Below, one piece after another: positions 29,541 to 37,880 of a stretch of 64,000 nucleotides of DNA. Where the stretch lies: the NCBI GenBank assembly GCA_963728295.1, contig CAVSKB010000019.1:992001-1056000 (forward strand), given 5' to 3'. Below the pieces are notes generated by a model. The model saw only the letters and a list, made by a program, of their open reading frames with translations. It did no database searches and was not told the DNA's origin. The first letter of the stretch is position 1; each line of letters starts with the position of its first letter. The stretch comes from DATJKD01 sp963728295 (GTDB taxonomy: Bacteria > Pseudomonadota > Gammaproteobacteria > Steroidobacterales > Steroidobacteraceae). Both the position numbers and the translations under genes were made by a program.

Positions 29541-30527
29541 ATGCCCAGCCTGCGCGCGCGACTGACGAACGCATTCCTGCGCATCGGGACGAAACGCAGA
29601 TGGCGCCCGGACCTCGACGTCCACCTGACACGCGAGCGTGTTCGGCGCATGGACGCACGGCTGTCCGGTGGTGCATCGCGTATCACCGTCGAGGAAATCG
29701 ACGCGGGCGGTGTCCCGGCGGCCTGGCACGGCGAGCGAGGCCTGTCCGACCGCGGCACACTCCTTTATCTGCACGGCGGCGCGTGGTGCCTGCATCTGCC
29801 CGGTGCCTATCGCCGGCTCGCCGCGCGCTTGTCGGCCCTGACGGGGCTGCGCGTCCTGCTGCCCGATTATCGACTCGCGCCCGAGCATCCGTTTCCGGCC
29901 GCAGTCGACGATTGCTTTGCGACATATCGCTGGCTCGTCGACCGGGGCTATGCCGAGCGGCCGCTGGCGATCGCCGGTGACTCGGCCGGCGGCAGCCTCA
30001 CGCTCGTGACGATGATGCGGGCCAGGGACGCCTCGCTCCCACTGCCCGCCTGCGCGGCATTGCTCTCGCCGTCGACCGACCTCACGATGTCGGGACCCTC
30101 GATCGAGTACAACGAGCGCGCCGACCCGATGTTCGCGAATGCAGCGCTGACCTTGTTGCCGGACCTGTACTGCCCGGGAGTCTCTCGCTCGCACCCGTGG
30201 CTGTCGCCGCTCTTCGGTCAGTGGCAGGGACTTCCGCCGCTGCTCTTCCACGCGGGGTCGACCGAGATGCTGCTCGACGACTCGGTACGCGCGCATGACC
30301 GGGCGATCGCCGCCGGGGTCGATGCGCGTATCAAGGTGTGGCCGGGATTGCCGCACGTGGCGCCGCTCTTCACGATCATGCCCGAGGCACACCAGGCGCT
30401 CCGCGAGATCGCGGCCTTCGTCGTCAGCCACATGGAGCCGCGGGCGCGGGCCCCGGTTGTCGAGGGAAACCCGGCAGTCGCCCTGGCGAGCCGGTCGGTC
30501 ATGCAGCAGGCGGGGAACGCATCATGA
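29541..30527 (+). CDS. Alpha/beta hydrolase, hormone-sensitive lipase family
   Basis: Esterase/lipase of 328 aa. The oxyanion motif is LLYLHGGAWCLHLPG (HGGA, in place of the usual HGGG), then LPDYRLAPEHPFPAAVDD, the nucleophile GDSAGGSLTL (Ser), the Asp in GSTEMLLDDSVR and the His of WPGLPHVAPLF. This is the HSL (family IV) architecture. It is the first gene of a run in which every junction up to the STAS gene's neighbour is a 4-base overlap, and it feeds into beta-oxidation genes. It may release fatty acids from esters for the following enzymes. No strong ribosome site precedes ATG 29541. Confidence 0.9.
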   Translation: MPSLRARLTNAFLRIGTKRRWRPDLDVHLTRERVRRMDARLSGGASRITVEEIDAGGVPAAWHGERGLSDRGTLLYLHGGAWCLHLPGAYRRLAARLSALTGLRVLLPDYRLAPEHPFPAAVDDCFATYRWLVDRGYAERPLAIAGDSAGGSLTLVTMMRARDASLPLPACAALLSPSTDLTMSGPSIEYNERADPMFANAALTLLPDLYCPGVSRSHPWLSPLFGQWQGLPPLLFHAGSTEMLLDDSVRAHDRAIAAGVDARIKVWPGLPHVAPLFTIMPEAHQALREIAAFVVSHMEPRARAPVVEGNPAVALASRSVMQQAGNAS

Positions 30528-32636
30528 AGCACGTCGACTATTCGCTTCGCGACGGGGTGGCCGTCCTCGCGTTCGCGAACCCGCCGGTGAACAGCCTCAG
30601 CCATTCGCTCAGGCAGGAGCTGGTCGAGGCGCTCGATCGCGCGACCGCCGACGCTGGGGTTCGCGCGATCGTGCTGATCGGCAGCAACGGAACGTTTTCC
30701 GCCGGCGCCGACATCAAGGAATTCGGCACTCCGGCGATGCTCAGGTCGCCGTCGCTGCTTACACGTGATCAAGGCGTTCGAATCCACGACCAAGCCCGTG
30801 GTCGCGGCCATCGCGGGGCTCGCGCTCGGCGGCGGGCTCGAGCTGGCACTGGGCTGCAACTACCGCGTGGTGCAGAAGGACGCAAAGCTCGGGTTGCCCG
30901 AGGTAAAGCTGGGGCTGCTTCCCGGCGCCGGCGGGACGCAGCGGCTGCCTCGGCTCGTCGGCATCGAGGCCGCGCTCAACGTGATCGTCGGCGGCGAGCC
31001 CATTCCAGCGCAGATGTTCGCGAAGAGTCCGCTGATCGACCGGCTCGCCGACGGCGACCTGCTTTCGTCGGCCGTGGACTTCGCCGCCGGGGTCGGAACA
31101 CGCCCAGGATCTCATCCGCGCGTGCGCGACCGGGCGGTCCACGAGCCCGATCACGAGGCGCTGGCGCAATTCGCACGCAACACCGTCAAGGCTGCGTTCC
31201 CGAATCTCCCGGCGCCGCTCGCCTGCGTCGACGCGGTCGCAGCCGCGGCCACCCTGCCTTTCGAGGAGGGTCTCGCCGAGGAGCGACGCCTCTTCATGCG
31301 ACTCTTCCTGGGCCCCGAATCGCGCGCGCTCAGACATCTGTTCCTCGCCGAACGTGCCGCGGCGCGCATCGAAGACGTGCCGGAAAACACGCCGCTCCGT
31401 CCCGTCAAGTCTGCCGCGATCATCGGCGCGGGCACGATGGGCACGGGCATCGCGATCAACTTCCTGAACGCCAGCATTCCCGTGCGCCTGCTCGAAGCCG
31501 GCCGCGAGGCGCTCGACAAGGGCGTCGCGCGCATCCGCGACACCTACGGTGGCCAGGTCAAGAAGGGCAAGCTCACGCAGGAGAAGCTCGACGCGCGGAT
31601 GGCGCTCCTCGCACCGACGCTCGACTACGCCGATCTCGCGCAGTCCGACTTCGTGATCGAGGCAGTCTTCGAGGACATGGGCGTCAAGGAGAAGGTATTC
31701 CGGGCACTCGATGAGGTGATGAAGCCGGGGGCGATCCTCGCCACGAACACCTCGACGCTGGACGTCGACCGGATCGCGAGCTTCACGAAGCGCCCGCAGG
31801 ATGTCCTGGGTACCCATTTCTTCAGCCCCGCGAACGTCATGAAGCTGCTCGAGGTCGTGCGCGGCGCAAAGACCGCCAAGGACGTGCTCGCCACGACCAT
31901 GACGCTCGCCAAGACGCTGCGCAAGACCGCCGTCGTATCGGGCGTCTGCGATGGCTTCATCGGTAACCGCATGCTCCAGCAGTACTCACGCCAGGCGCTC
32001 CTTATGCTCGAAGAAGGTGCGGGCGTGGCGCAGATCGACGCGGCGATGGAGAAGTTCGGCTTCGCGATGGGTCCGTTCCGGGTGAGCGATCTCGCCGGCA
32101 ACGACATCAGCTGGCAGATCCGCAAGCGCCGGCGCGTCGAGCATCCCGAGTTGAAGTACCCCGAGGTCGCGGACAGGCTGTGCGAGCTCGGGCGCTTCGG
32201 CCAGAAGACTGGCGCCGGCTGGTACGACTACAAGCCCGGTGACCGCACTGCATACCCGTCGGCGGTCGTGGACGAGCTGGTTGCCGCAAGCCGCAAGTCC
32301 GCAGGCCTCGTACCGCGCCAGATCGACGACCAGGAGATCGTCGACCGGCTCGTCTACGCGCTCGTCAACGAGGGTGCCGCGATCCTCGAGGAGAAGATCG
32401 CGCAGCGAGCCTCGGACATCGACGTCGTGTACCTGATGGGCTACGGCTTCCCGATCCACCGGGGCGGGCCGATGTTCTACGCGGATACGGTGGGGCTCTA
32501 CGCGGTCGAGCGACGCATGCGGGAGTTCGCGGCGAATCCGCACGCGGCACCGGACTTCTGGAAGCCGGCCCCGCTGCTTGCGCGCCTCGCCGCGGCCGAC
32601 GGCACGTTCAACGCCTCGCCGGGAGGTGCCGCATGA
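30524..32636 (+). CDS. Multifunctional fatty-acid oxidation protein (enoyl-CoA hydratase / 3-hydroxyacyl-CoA dehydrogenase)
   Basis: About 704 aa, FadB/FadJ-like. The N-terminal crotonase domain has AFANPPVNSLSHSLRQEL, FSAGADIKEF, GLALGGGLELALGCNYRVV and LPEVKLGLLPGAGGTQRLPR with the catalytic Glu residues. A linker PRVRDRAV leads to the NAD domain: SAAIIGAGTMGTGIAINFLN, DFVIEAVFEDMGVKEKVFRA, NTSTLDVDRIASF, GTHFFSPANVMKLLEVVRG (catalytic His) and the C-terminal FAMGPFRVSDLAGNDISWQI. One frame break lies near 30757-30765 where a surplus base splits SPSLLT from VIKAFESTTKPVVAAIAG. Start ATG 30524 overlaps the esterase stop and the end overlaps the thiolase start, both by 4 bases. Acts in two steps of beta-oxidation. 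Confidence 0.91.
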
Positions 32637-33823
32637 GCGCGCAGGATCGCGACGCGGTGATCGTCTCGACCGCCCGCACGCCGCTCGCAAAGAGCTGGCG
32701 CGGCGCGTTCAACATGAGCCACGGCGCCACGCTCGGCGGTCACGTCGTCAAGGCCGCGCTCGAGCGCGCGAGGGTCGAACCGGCGGAAGTCGAGGACGTC
32801 GTGATGGGGTGCGCGTTGCCCGAGGGCGCGACCGGAAGCAACATCGCGCGGATCATCGCCAACCGGGCCGGTTGCCCGGTCAGCGTGTCGGGGCTCACCG
32901 TGAGCCGCTTCTGCTCGTCGGGCCTCAACGCGATCTCCATCGCCGCCCAGCGCATCCAGTGCGGTGAGGGCGAGGTGTACGTAGCGGGCGGCGTCGAGTC
33001 GATCTCCTGCGTGCAGCAGGAGCTCAACATGCACATGCTCCGGGATCCGTGGACCGAAGAGCACAAACCCGAGCTCTACTGGCCGATGCTGCGCACGGCC
33101 GAAGTGGTGGCGGCTCGATACTCCATCCCGCGGGAGCCACAGGATCGGTACGGTGCCTTGAGCCAGCAGCGCGCCAACGCTGCGCAGGAGGCCGGACATT
33201 TCAAGGACGAGATCGCGCCGATCAGCGTGCGGATGGCCGGGGTCGATCCAGCGACCAACGCGTTCCATACGAGACAGGTGACGATCGCGGTCGACGAGGG
33301 CCTGCGGGCCGGCACGACCTACGAGGCCCTGGCGAAAATCCGCCCTGCGACGCCGGGCGGGGTGATCGCGGCCGGCAACGCGAGCCAGTTCTCCGATGGC
33401 GCAGGGGCCTGCGTGCTGATGAGCGCGGGCGAGGCGCGCCGTCGCGGCGTCGAGCCGCTCGGTGTCTTCCGTGGTTTCGCGATCGCCGGCTGCGAGCCCG
33501 ACGAGATGGGCATCGGCCCGGTCCATGCGGTGCCGAAGCTCCTCGCCCGGGCGGGACTCCAGGTCCGGGACATCGACCTCTGGGAGTTGAACGAGGCCTT
33601 TGCCGTACAAGTCATATACTGCCGCGACAAGCTCGGCATACCGGACGAACGGCTCAACATCGATGGCGGCGCGATCGCCATCGGCCACCCGTACGGCATG
33701 ACCGGGCAGCGGCTCGTCGGACATGCGCTCCTGGCCGGGCGTCGCATCGGGGCCCGGCGCGTGGTGACGACGATGTGCATCGGCGGCGGCATGGGGGCAG
33801 CCGCCTTGTTCGAGGTCCTGTGA
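32633..33823 (+). CDS. Acetyl-CoA C-acyltransferase (thiolase)
   Basis: A 396-aa thiolase that closes the beta-oxidation cycle by cleaving 3-ketoacyl-CoA. Nucleophilic Cys in SRFCSSGLNAISIAAQR (about 90), AGGVESISCVQQE, NEAFAVQVIY, the GGAIAIGHPYGMTG motif with His, and the second catalytic Cys in TTMCIGGGMGAAALFEVL. Length and motifs are canonical. ATG 32633 overlaps the FadB-like stop by 4 bases. Its stop overlaps the GTG of the cyclase-like gene, which links metabolism genes directly to a regulatory module. Confidence 0.95.
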   Translation: MSAQDRDAVIVSTARTPLAKSWRGAFNMSHGATLGGHVVKAALERARVEPAEVEDVVMGCALPEGATGSNIARIIANRAGCPVSVSGLTVSRFCSSGLNAISIAAQRIQCGEGEVYVAGGVESISCVQQELNMHMLRDPWTEEHKPELYWPMLRTAEVVAARYSIPREPQDRYGALSQQRANAAQEAGHFKDEIAPISVRMAGVDPATNAFHTRQVTIAVDEGLRAGTTYEALAKIRPATPGGVIAAGNASQFSDGAGACVLMSAGEARRRGVEPLGVFRGFAIAGCEPDEMGIGPVHAVPKLLARAGLQVRDIDLWELNEAFAVQVIYCRDKLGIPDERLNIDGGAIAIGHPYGMTGQRLVGHALLAGRRIGARRVVTTMCIGGGMGAAALFEVL

Positions 33824-34458
33824 CGACGGTTGACGAAAAAAAAGACGAGTTCGGCTCGCTTCTTGCGGCGTTCGCCGAGAGCGAGGACGAGACCGTGCGC
33901 CAGCAGACCGAGGCCCGCATATGGCAGCGGTATGGCACGCGCGGTGTCGTCTTCATCAGCGACATGTGCGGCTTCTCGCGCACGACGCGTACCTATGGCA
34001 TCTGCCATTTCCTGTGTCACATTGAACGCGCGCGTCGGATCATCGCCCCCGAGGTGCTGCGCCACGGCGGACGCCTGCTCAAGTTCGAGATAGACAACAG
34101 CTTCGCCTTTTTCAACGATATCGACTCTGCGCTGCTCTGCGCGCGCGATCTGACGCTGCGGGTCGAGGAATTCAACGCGCGGGGGCAACCGGGCGACCAG
34201 ATCGCGCTCGCCATCGGCATCGACGAAGGTGATCTGCTCCTGATCGACGACCATGACTTCTTCGGGGACCCGGTCAATACCGCCTGCAAACTCGGCGAGG
34301 ACGTGGCGGCGGAAGGCGAGATCCTGGTGACGGCGCGTGCCCTCGCACTGGCCACCCAGGATCTCGCGTATGTCATGGATCGCCGGCTGGCCAGGATCTC
34401 CGGGATCGACATCGAGTACGCCCGCCTCGCGTTCATGCACGCGCGGGGACGTCGATGA
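33820..34458 (+). CDS. Class III nucleotide cyclase-like domain protein
   Basis: A 212-aa protein starting at GTG 33820. After a 40-residue acidic helix comes a cyclase homology domain: GVVFISDMCGFSRTTRTYG (first metal Asp retained), GGRLLKFEIDNSFAFFNDID (Lys plus second Asp at the place of the canonical K..GD), and DFFGDPVNTACKLGEDVAAE (Asn retained, usual Arg replaced by Lys). This is compatible with an active or a degenerate cyclase. The end (ISGIDIEYARLAFMHARGRR) resembles cyclases of the adenylate/guanylate group. It overlaps thiolase upstream and the phosphatase gene downstream by 4 bases, so it could feed a cyclic nucleotide signal into the partner switch. Confidence 0.8.
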   Translation: MTTVDEKKDEFGSLLAAFAESEDETVRQQTEARIWQRYGTRGVVFISDMCGFSRTTRTYGICHFLCHIERARRIIAPEVLRHGGRLLKFEIDNSFAFFNDIDSALLCARDLTLRVEEFNARGQPGDQIALAIGIDEGDLLLIDDHDFFGDPVNTACKLGEDVAAEGEILVTARALALATQDLAYVMDRRLARISGIDIEYARLAFMHARGRR

Positions 34459-35756
34459 GCGCGCGATCGGGCGGACGCGCTCGCGCCGCGGCGAGCGCGG
34501 GGCGACTGGGCGCGGACGAGCTCGAGGAGCTGCTCGAGGTCACGCGGCGCCTTGCCTCGCCGTACGACCTGAATGCCATGCTCGCGGCAGTGGTCGACGC
34601 CGCGCGCAAGGTCCTGCACGCCGAGCGCGGCAGCGTCTTCCTGTACGACGCGACCTCGAACGAGCTCGTACTCAAGGTCGCGACCGGCCTCGCACCGATC
34701 CGCATACCGGCGGACCGGGGCATCGTCGGCCAGTGCGCCCAGACGCGCAGATTGATCAACGTGCCGGACTGCTATCAGGACCCGCGCTTCAACCCGGAGG
34801 TGGACCGCAAGAGCGGCTACCGGACGCGCTGCATGCTGAGCCTGCCGCTGATCAGCCACGAGGACGAGCTGATCGGCGTGCTGCAGATCCTGAACCGGGA
34901 CGAAGGCAGCTTCGACAGGCACGACGAGCGCGTGGCCTCGGCGCTCGCCGCGCAATGCGCGGTCGCGCTGCATCGCGTGCAGATGACCGAGACGCGGCTG
35001 CTGACCGAGAAGCTCGACCGGGAAATCGCCGTCGCGCGCGAGATCCAGATGTCGGCGCTGCCCAAAGAGATGCCGCAGGTGCAGGGCTACGACGGCGCGG
35101 GGCTGTTCCGCCCGACCGACCAGACCGGGGGCGACCTGTTCGACTTCGTGAGGCTGCCCGACAGCCGCCTGTTCCTGCTGCTCGGTGACGCGACGGGGCA
35201 TGGAATCGGGCCGGCGCTCTCTGCCACCCAGGTTCGCGCGATGATCCGCGTCGGCCTGCGTCTGGGCGCTGGCCTCGACGAGGTGTACACGCACGTCAAC
35301 AACCAGCTGGTCGACGATCTGCCCGCCGACCGCTTCGTCACGGCGTTCCTGGGGCTGCTCGACACGACCACGCACCGGGTGAGCTTTCACGCCGGCGGCC
35401 AGGGGCCGCTGCTGCACTACCGCGCGGCCACCGCGTCGATCGACTGGCACGGCCCGACCACGTTTCCGATGGGCGCCCTGCCGCAGACCCGCCTCGAGCA
35501 GGCGCGAAGCCTGGTGCTCGACCCCGGCGACGTGCTGGGCCTGATTTCGGACGGGATCTACGAGTACGAGAACACGGCCGGCGAGCATTTCGGCGAGGAT
35601 CGCGTCGCCGCGGTGATCCGCGAGAATCACGACCGGCCGATGAAGGAGCTGGTCGCCCAGGTGCTGGCGGCTGCGCGCGAGTTCGGTGGCACCGCCGCGC
35701 AGGCCGACGACGTCACGATCGTGCTGATCCGCCGGCTGGCCGACCCCCCGTCTTGA
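34455..35756 (+). CDS. GAF domain-SpoIIE/PP2C serine phosphatase (RsbU-like)
   Basis: A 433-aa phosphatase of a partner-switching system. N-terminal GAF sensor (about 35-180): SVFLYDATSNELVLKVATGL, IPADRGIVGQCAQTRRLINV, CMLSLPLISHEDELIGVLQI. A coiled linker LDREIAVAREIQMSALPKEM joins the PP2C domain with TDQTGGDLFDF, the metal-binding LLLGDATGHGIGPALSATQV, GLISDGIYEYEN and QADDVTIVLI. It would dephosphorylate the STAS protein encoded two genes later. ATG 34455 overlaps the cyclase-like stop, and the stop overlaps the kinase start. What the GAF domain senses is unknown. Confidence 0.93.
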   Translation: MSARSGGRARAAASAGRLGADELEELLEVTRRLASPYDLNAMLAAVVDAARKVLHAERGSVFLYDATSNELVLKVATGLAPIRIPADRGIVGQCAQTRRLINVPDCYQDPRFNPEVDRKSGYRTRCMLSLPLISHEDELIGVLQILNRDEGSFDRHDERVASALAAQCAVALHRVQMTETRLLTEKLDREIAVAREIQMSALPKEMPQVQGYDGAGLFRPTDQTGGDLFDFVRLPDSRLFLLLGDATGHGIGPALSATQVRAMIRVGLRLGAGLDEVYTHVNNQLVDDLPADRFVTAFLGLLDTTTHRVSFHAGGQGPLLHYRAATASIDWHGPTTFPMGALPQTRLEQARSLVLDPGDVLGLISDGIYEYENTAGEHFGEDRVAAVIRENHDRPMKELVAQVLAAAREFGGTAAQADDVTIVLIRRLADPPS

Positions 35757-36157
35757 TCAGCAAGCGTTTTCAGCGCTCCTTCGACGCCCTCGACCAGGTC
35801 TTCGGGTTCACCCGCCGCTTCTACGAGTGCGAAGAGGTGCCCGACGCGGAGCGCCTGGTCTTCGACTTCTGCGTCGAGGAGATCTTCACCAACTTCGTGA
35901 AGTACAACCGCGGGAACCTGCAGGACATCGAGCTTGCGCTCGATCGCAGCGGGGATCGTGTCCAGGTGAGTCTCACGGACTTCGACGTCGAGCCATACGA
36001 CATCAGCCGCGCGCCGGCAGTCGACATAAGCTTGCCGCTTGCGAAGCGCGAACCGGGCGGGCTCGGCCTTCAGCTGGTCCGCCGGCTGGTCGACGAGCTC
36101 ACTTACGACTATACGAATCGCCAAAGCCGGATTACGGTTACGAAAAACCTGAGGTAA
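35753..36157 (+). CDS. Anti-sigma/STAS kinase, RsbW-like (HATPase)
   Basis: A 134-aa GHKL ATPase of the anti-sigma factor family. The N-box is FDFCVEEIFTNFVKYN (about 38-53) and the ATP-lid glycines are in REPGGLGLQLVRRLVDELTY (about 99-118). Such proteins either phosphorylate the STAS partner or sequester a target, the choice depending on partner phosphorylation. It starts at TTG 35753, overlapping the phosphatase stop (TTGA). The STAS gene begins 5 bases after its stop. Together phosphatase, kinase and STAS form a complete partner switch without an obvious alternative sigma factor of the SigB type. Confidence 0.92.
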   Translation: MISKRFQRSFDALDQVFGFTRRFYECEEVPDAERLVFDFCVEEIFTNFVKYNRGNLQDIELALDRSGDRVQVSLTDFDVEPYDISRAPAVDISLPLAKREPGGLGLQLVRRLVDELTYDYTNRQSRITVTKNLR

Positions 36158-36161
36158 GGGG

Positions 36162-36455
36162 ATGTTCGAAATTCGACTCGGCGACAAGGGGGAGGTCGTC
36201 TGCGAGGGGCGCCTCGACGCGTCGCAGGCCGCCAAGGCGCAGGCCTTCCTGGATGCCCTCGCCACCCCGGACGTAGTCGACATGGCGCGGCTCGAGTACA
36301 TCTCGAGCGCCGGGCTCGGGGTTCTGTTGCGGACGCAGAAGCGCCTGCTGCAGTCGGGCGGCGGCCTGCGCCTTGTGAACGCAAACCGGCACATACGTGA
36401 CATATTCCGATACTCGGGATTCGACCGGATTTTCCAGATCGATGACGGCATCTGA
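36162..36455 (+). CDS. STAS domain anti-anti-sigma factor (RsbV/SpoIIAA-like)
   Basis: A 97-aa single STAS domain. The phosphorylatable Ser lies in ARLEYISSAGLGVLLRTQKR (about residues 44-63), where the canonical IDSSG is ISSAG. It begins 5 bases after the kinase stop, with AAGGGG just upstream of ATG 36162. Its phosphorylation state, set by the kinase and the GAF-PP2C phosphatase, would decide which partner it binds. It is the last gene before the ECF sigma gene, 50 bases on. Confidence 0.92.
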   Translation: MFEIRLGDKGEVVCEGRLDASQAAKAQAFLDALATPDVVDMARLEYISSAGLGVLLRTQKRLLQSGGGLRLVNANRHIRDIFRYSGFDRIFQIDDGI

Positions 36456-36475
36456 CGGGTCGATGCGCCCGCTCC

Positions 36476-36502
36476 AACCAACTTTTCGCGCCGCCGCCGG
36501 TA
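36476..36502 (+). promoter_or_regulatory. Putative ECF-type promoter of the sigma factor operon
   Basis: AACCAACTTTT (36476-36486) is followed 12 bases later by GGTA (36499-36502). The same two elements with identical spacing occur at 37792-37818 before the triplet-repeat gene. The AAC-containing -35 with a short GC-rich -10 recalls ECF promoters, so this may be autoregulation by the sigma factor encoded just downstream. Transcription would begin at about 36508, slightly beyond the ATG at 36506 (see the sigma entry). Confidence 0.55.
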
Positions 36503-36505
36503 CTT

Positions 36506-37051
36506 ATGGTTGACGTGGGTGATGCGGAGCTGGTGCAGCGGTGTTGCAACGGGGATCGGGCAGCTTTCGAGATCCTCCTGAAGCGATACGAAAGACCGGT
36601 CTACAACGCTGCACTGCGCATGCTGCGGAACCCGGAGGATGCAAGGGATGTCGCGCAGACGGTCTTTTTGAAGGTCTACGAGCATCTGTCGGAGTACGAC
36701 CCGAAGTACAGGTTCTACAGCTGGATCTACCGGATCGCCGTAAATGAATCACTCCATGGGCTCAGCCGCAGACATCCGGTCGAACCGATCGACGAGCAGG
36801 AGCCCGACGAGCATCCAGGTCCCGATGACGAGGTTGGCGACGAGCAGATCAGCCACCAGGTGCAGGGTGCGCTGATGCGACTAAAGCCCGAACACCGCGC
36901 CGTGATCGTGCTCAAGCACCTGCTCGGCTGCAGCTACCAGGACATGAGTGAGATCCTGGAGCTGCCCGAGAAAACCGTGAAATCACGGCTGTTTACGGCT
37001 CGCCAGATGCTCAAGGAAGTACTGCTTGACCAGGGAATGATGAGGCCATGA
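36506..37051 (+). CDS. ECF (extracytoplasmic function) RNA polymerase sigma factor
   Basis: A 181-aa sigma-70 family protein with regions 2 and 4 only. Region 2: DAELVQRCCNGDRAAFEILL, NPEDARDVAQTVFLKVYEHL and FYSWIYRIAVNESLHGLSRR. An acidic linker (DEQEPDEHPGPDDEVGDEQ) leads to region 4: RLKPEHRAVIVLKHLLGCSY, QDMSEILELPEKTVKSRLFT, ARQMLKEVL. It is translationally coupled (ATGA overlap) to a membrane anti-sigma gene. No ribosome site precedes ATG 36506. If the motif at 36476-36502 is its promoter, the mRNA would be leaderless or translation would begin at GTG 36515, nine bases in. It is likely activated by release from the anti-sigma factor. Confidence 0.95.
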   Translation: MVDVGDAELVQRCCNGDRAAFEILLKRYERPVYNAALRMLRNPEDARDVAQTVFLKVYEHLSEYDPKYRFYSWIYRIAVNESLHGLSRRHPVEPIDEQEPDEHPGPDDEVGDEQISHQVQGALMRLKPEHRAVIVLKHLLGCSYQDMSEILELPEKTVKSRLFTARQMLKEVLLDQGMMRP

Positions 37052-37765
37052 TCGAAGAACGCCACGTCGAACTGATACATGCCGAGCTCGACGGCGAGCT
37101 CACCTCCGAGCAGCGCGCCGAGCTATCGCGCGCTGCTGCTCGCCAATCCCGAGGCCCGGGCTCTCCGCGATCAGCTCGCCCGCCTGTTCGGCGCCGTGGC
37201 GAAGCTCGAGTTGGCCGACCCGCCACCGGAGCTTTCCGGCTCGGTGCTGAGTGCGCTTGGCGCAAAGCTGCGCCCGGGGGCAGCGCACTCAGCCCGACGG
37301 ACCTGGTACACGGGCCCGGCGTTCCGCTATGCCGCCGTATTCGTCGGTGGCTTGCTTGCAAGCGCCGTCCTGCTCGCCCCGGGTGCACGGCACTCGGTGG
37401 GTCCGGACGTGTCCGAGCTGGTCGGGACGATTGGTGGACACGGTGCCGCCGGCCGTTACTCGCCGATTGATCGTGTCACCCTGGACCTGACGCAGGTCAG
37501 CGGTGCCGTGAACTCGTATCAGCTCGATGACCAGCTGGTCGTCGAGCTCGACTTGACGGCAAGCGAGCCCATAGAGGTCGTTGCCACGCATGCAGGACAG
37601 ACCGTCCATTTCAGCCTCGGGAGCCGGCCCGATGCGACCCCCGAACGGGTCATCTGGCTGCCGGCTGGCAAACCGCAGGGTGGGCCCGACGTCGAGCTCG
37701 AGGTGTACGGCGGTGGCGGGCAACTCCTGCACCGGGACAGCCTCCGGGCGGATGAGTCGGAGTAG
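37048..37765 (+). CDS. Membrane anti-sigma factor
   Basis: About 238 aa. The N-terminal 90 residues are helical (MIEERHVELIHAELDGELTS, ALLLANPEARALRDQLARLF) like an anti-sigma domain but without the zinc HxxxCxxC motif. One transmembrane helix, FRYAAVFVGGLLASAVLLAP, is followed by a periplasmic domain of beta character (YQLDDQLVVELDLTASEPIE, QTVHFSLGSRPDATPERVIW). A surplus base near 37122 breaks the frame between QRAE and YRALLLANPEAR. Overlap of its ATG with the sigma gene stop and its topology support pairing with the ECF factor. The family was not identified by name; proteolysis by the PrsW-like protein encoded at 41767 is a plausible release step. Confidence 0.8.
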
Positions 37766-37791
37766 GATCTCGGGGGCCGACAAGGGGGCCG

Positions 37792-37818
37792 AACCAACTT
37801 TTTGAAGGCTGACGGGTA
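37792..37818 (+). promoter_or_regulatory. Putative ECF-type promoter of the triplet-repeat gene
   Basis: AACCAACTTTT (37792-37802) and GGTA (37815-37818), with exactly the same 23-base offset as at 36476-36502. Transcription would start at about 37824, giving a 57-base leader that contains a small hairpin (CCCGG 37845-37849, CCGGG 37855-37859) before the ribosome site GGAGAAGGAA. The repetition before two genes of one locus argues for regulation by the ECF factor. Confidence 0.6.
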
Positions 37819-37880
37819 ATTCACACGTAGTTCGACAGCAATACCCCGGTTTGACCGGGCCAAGGCAGAGGGAGAAGGAA

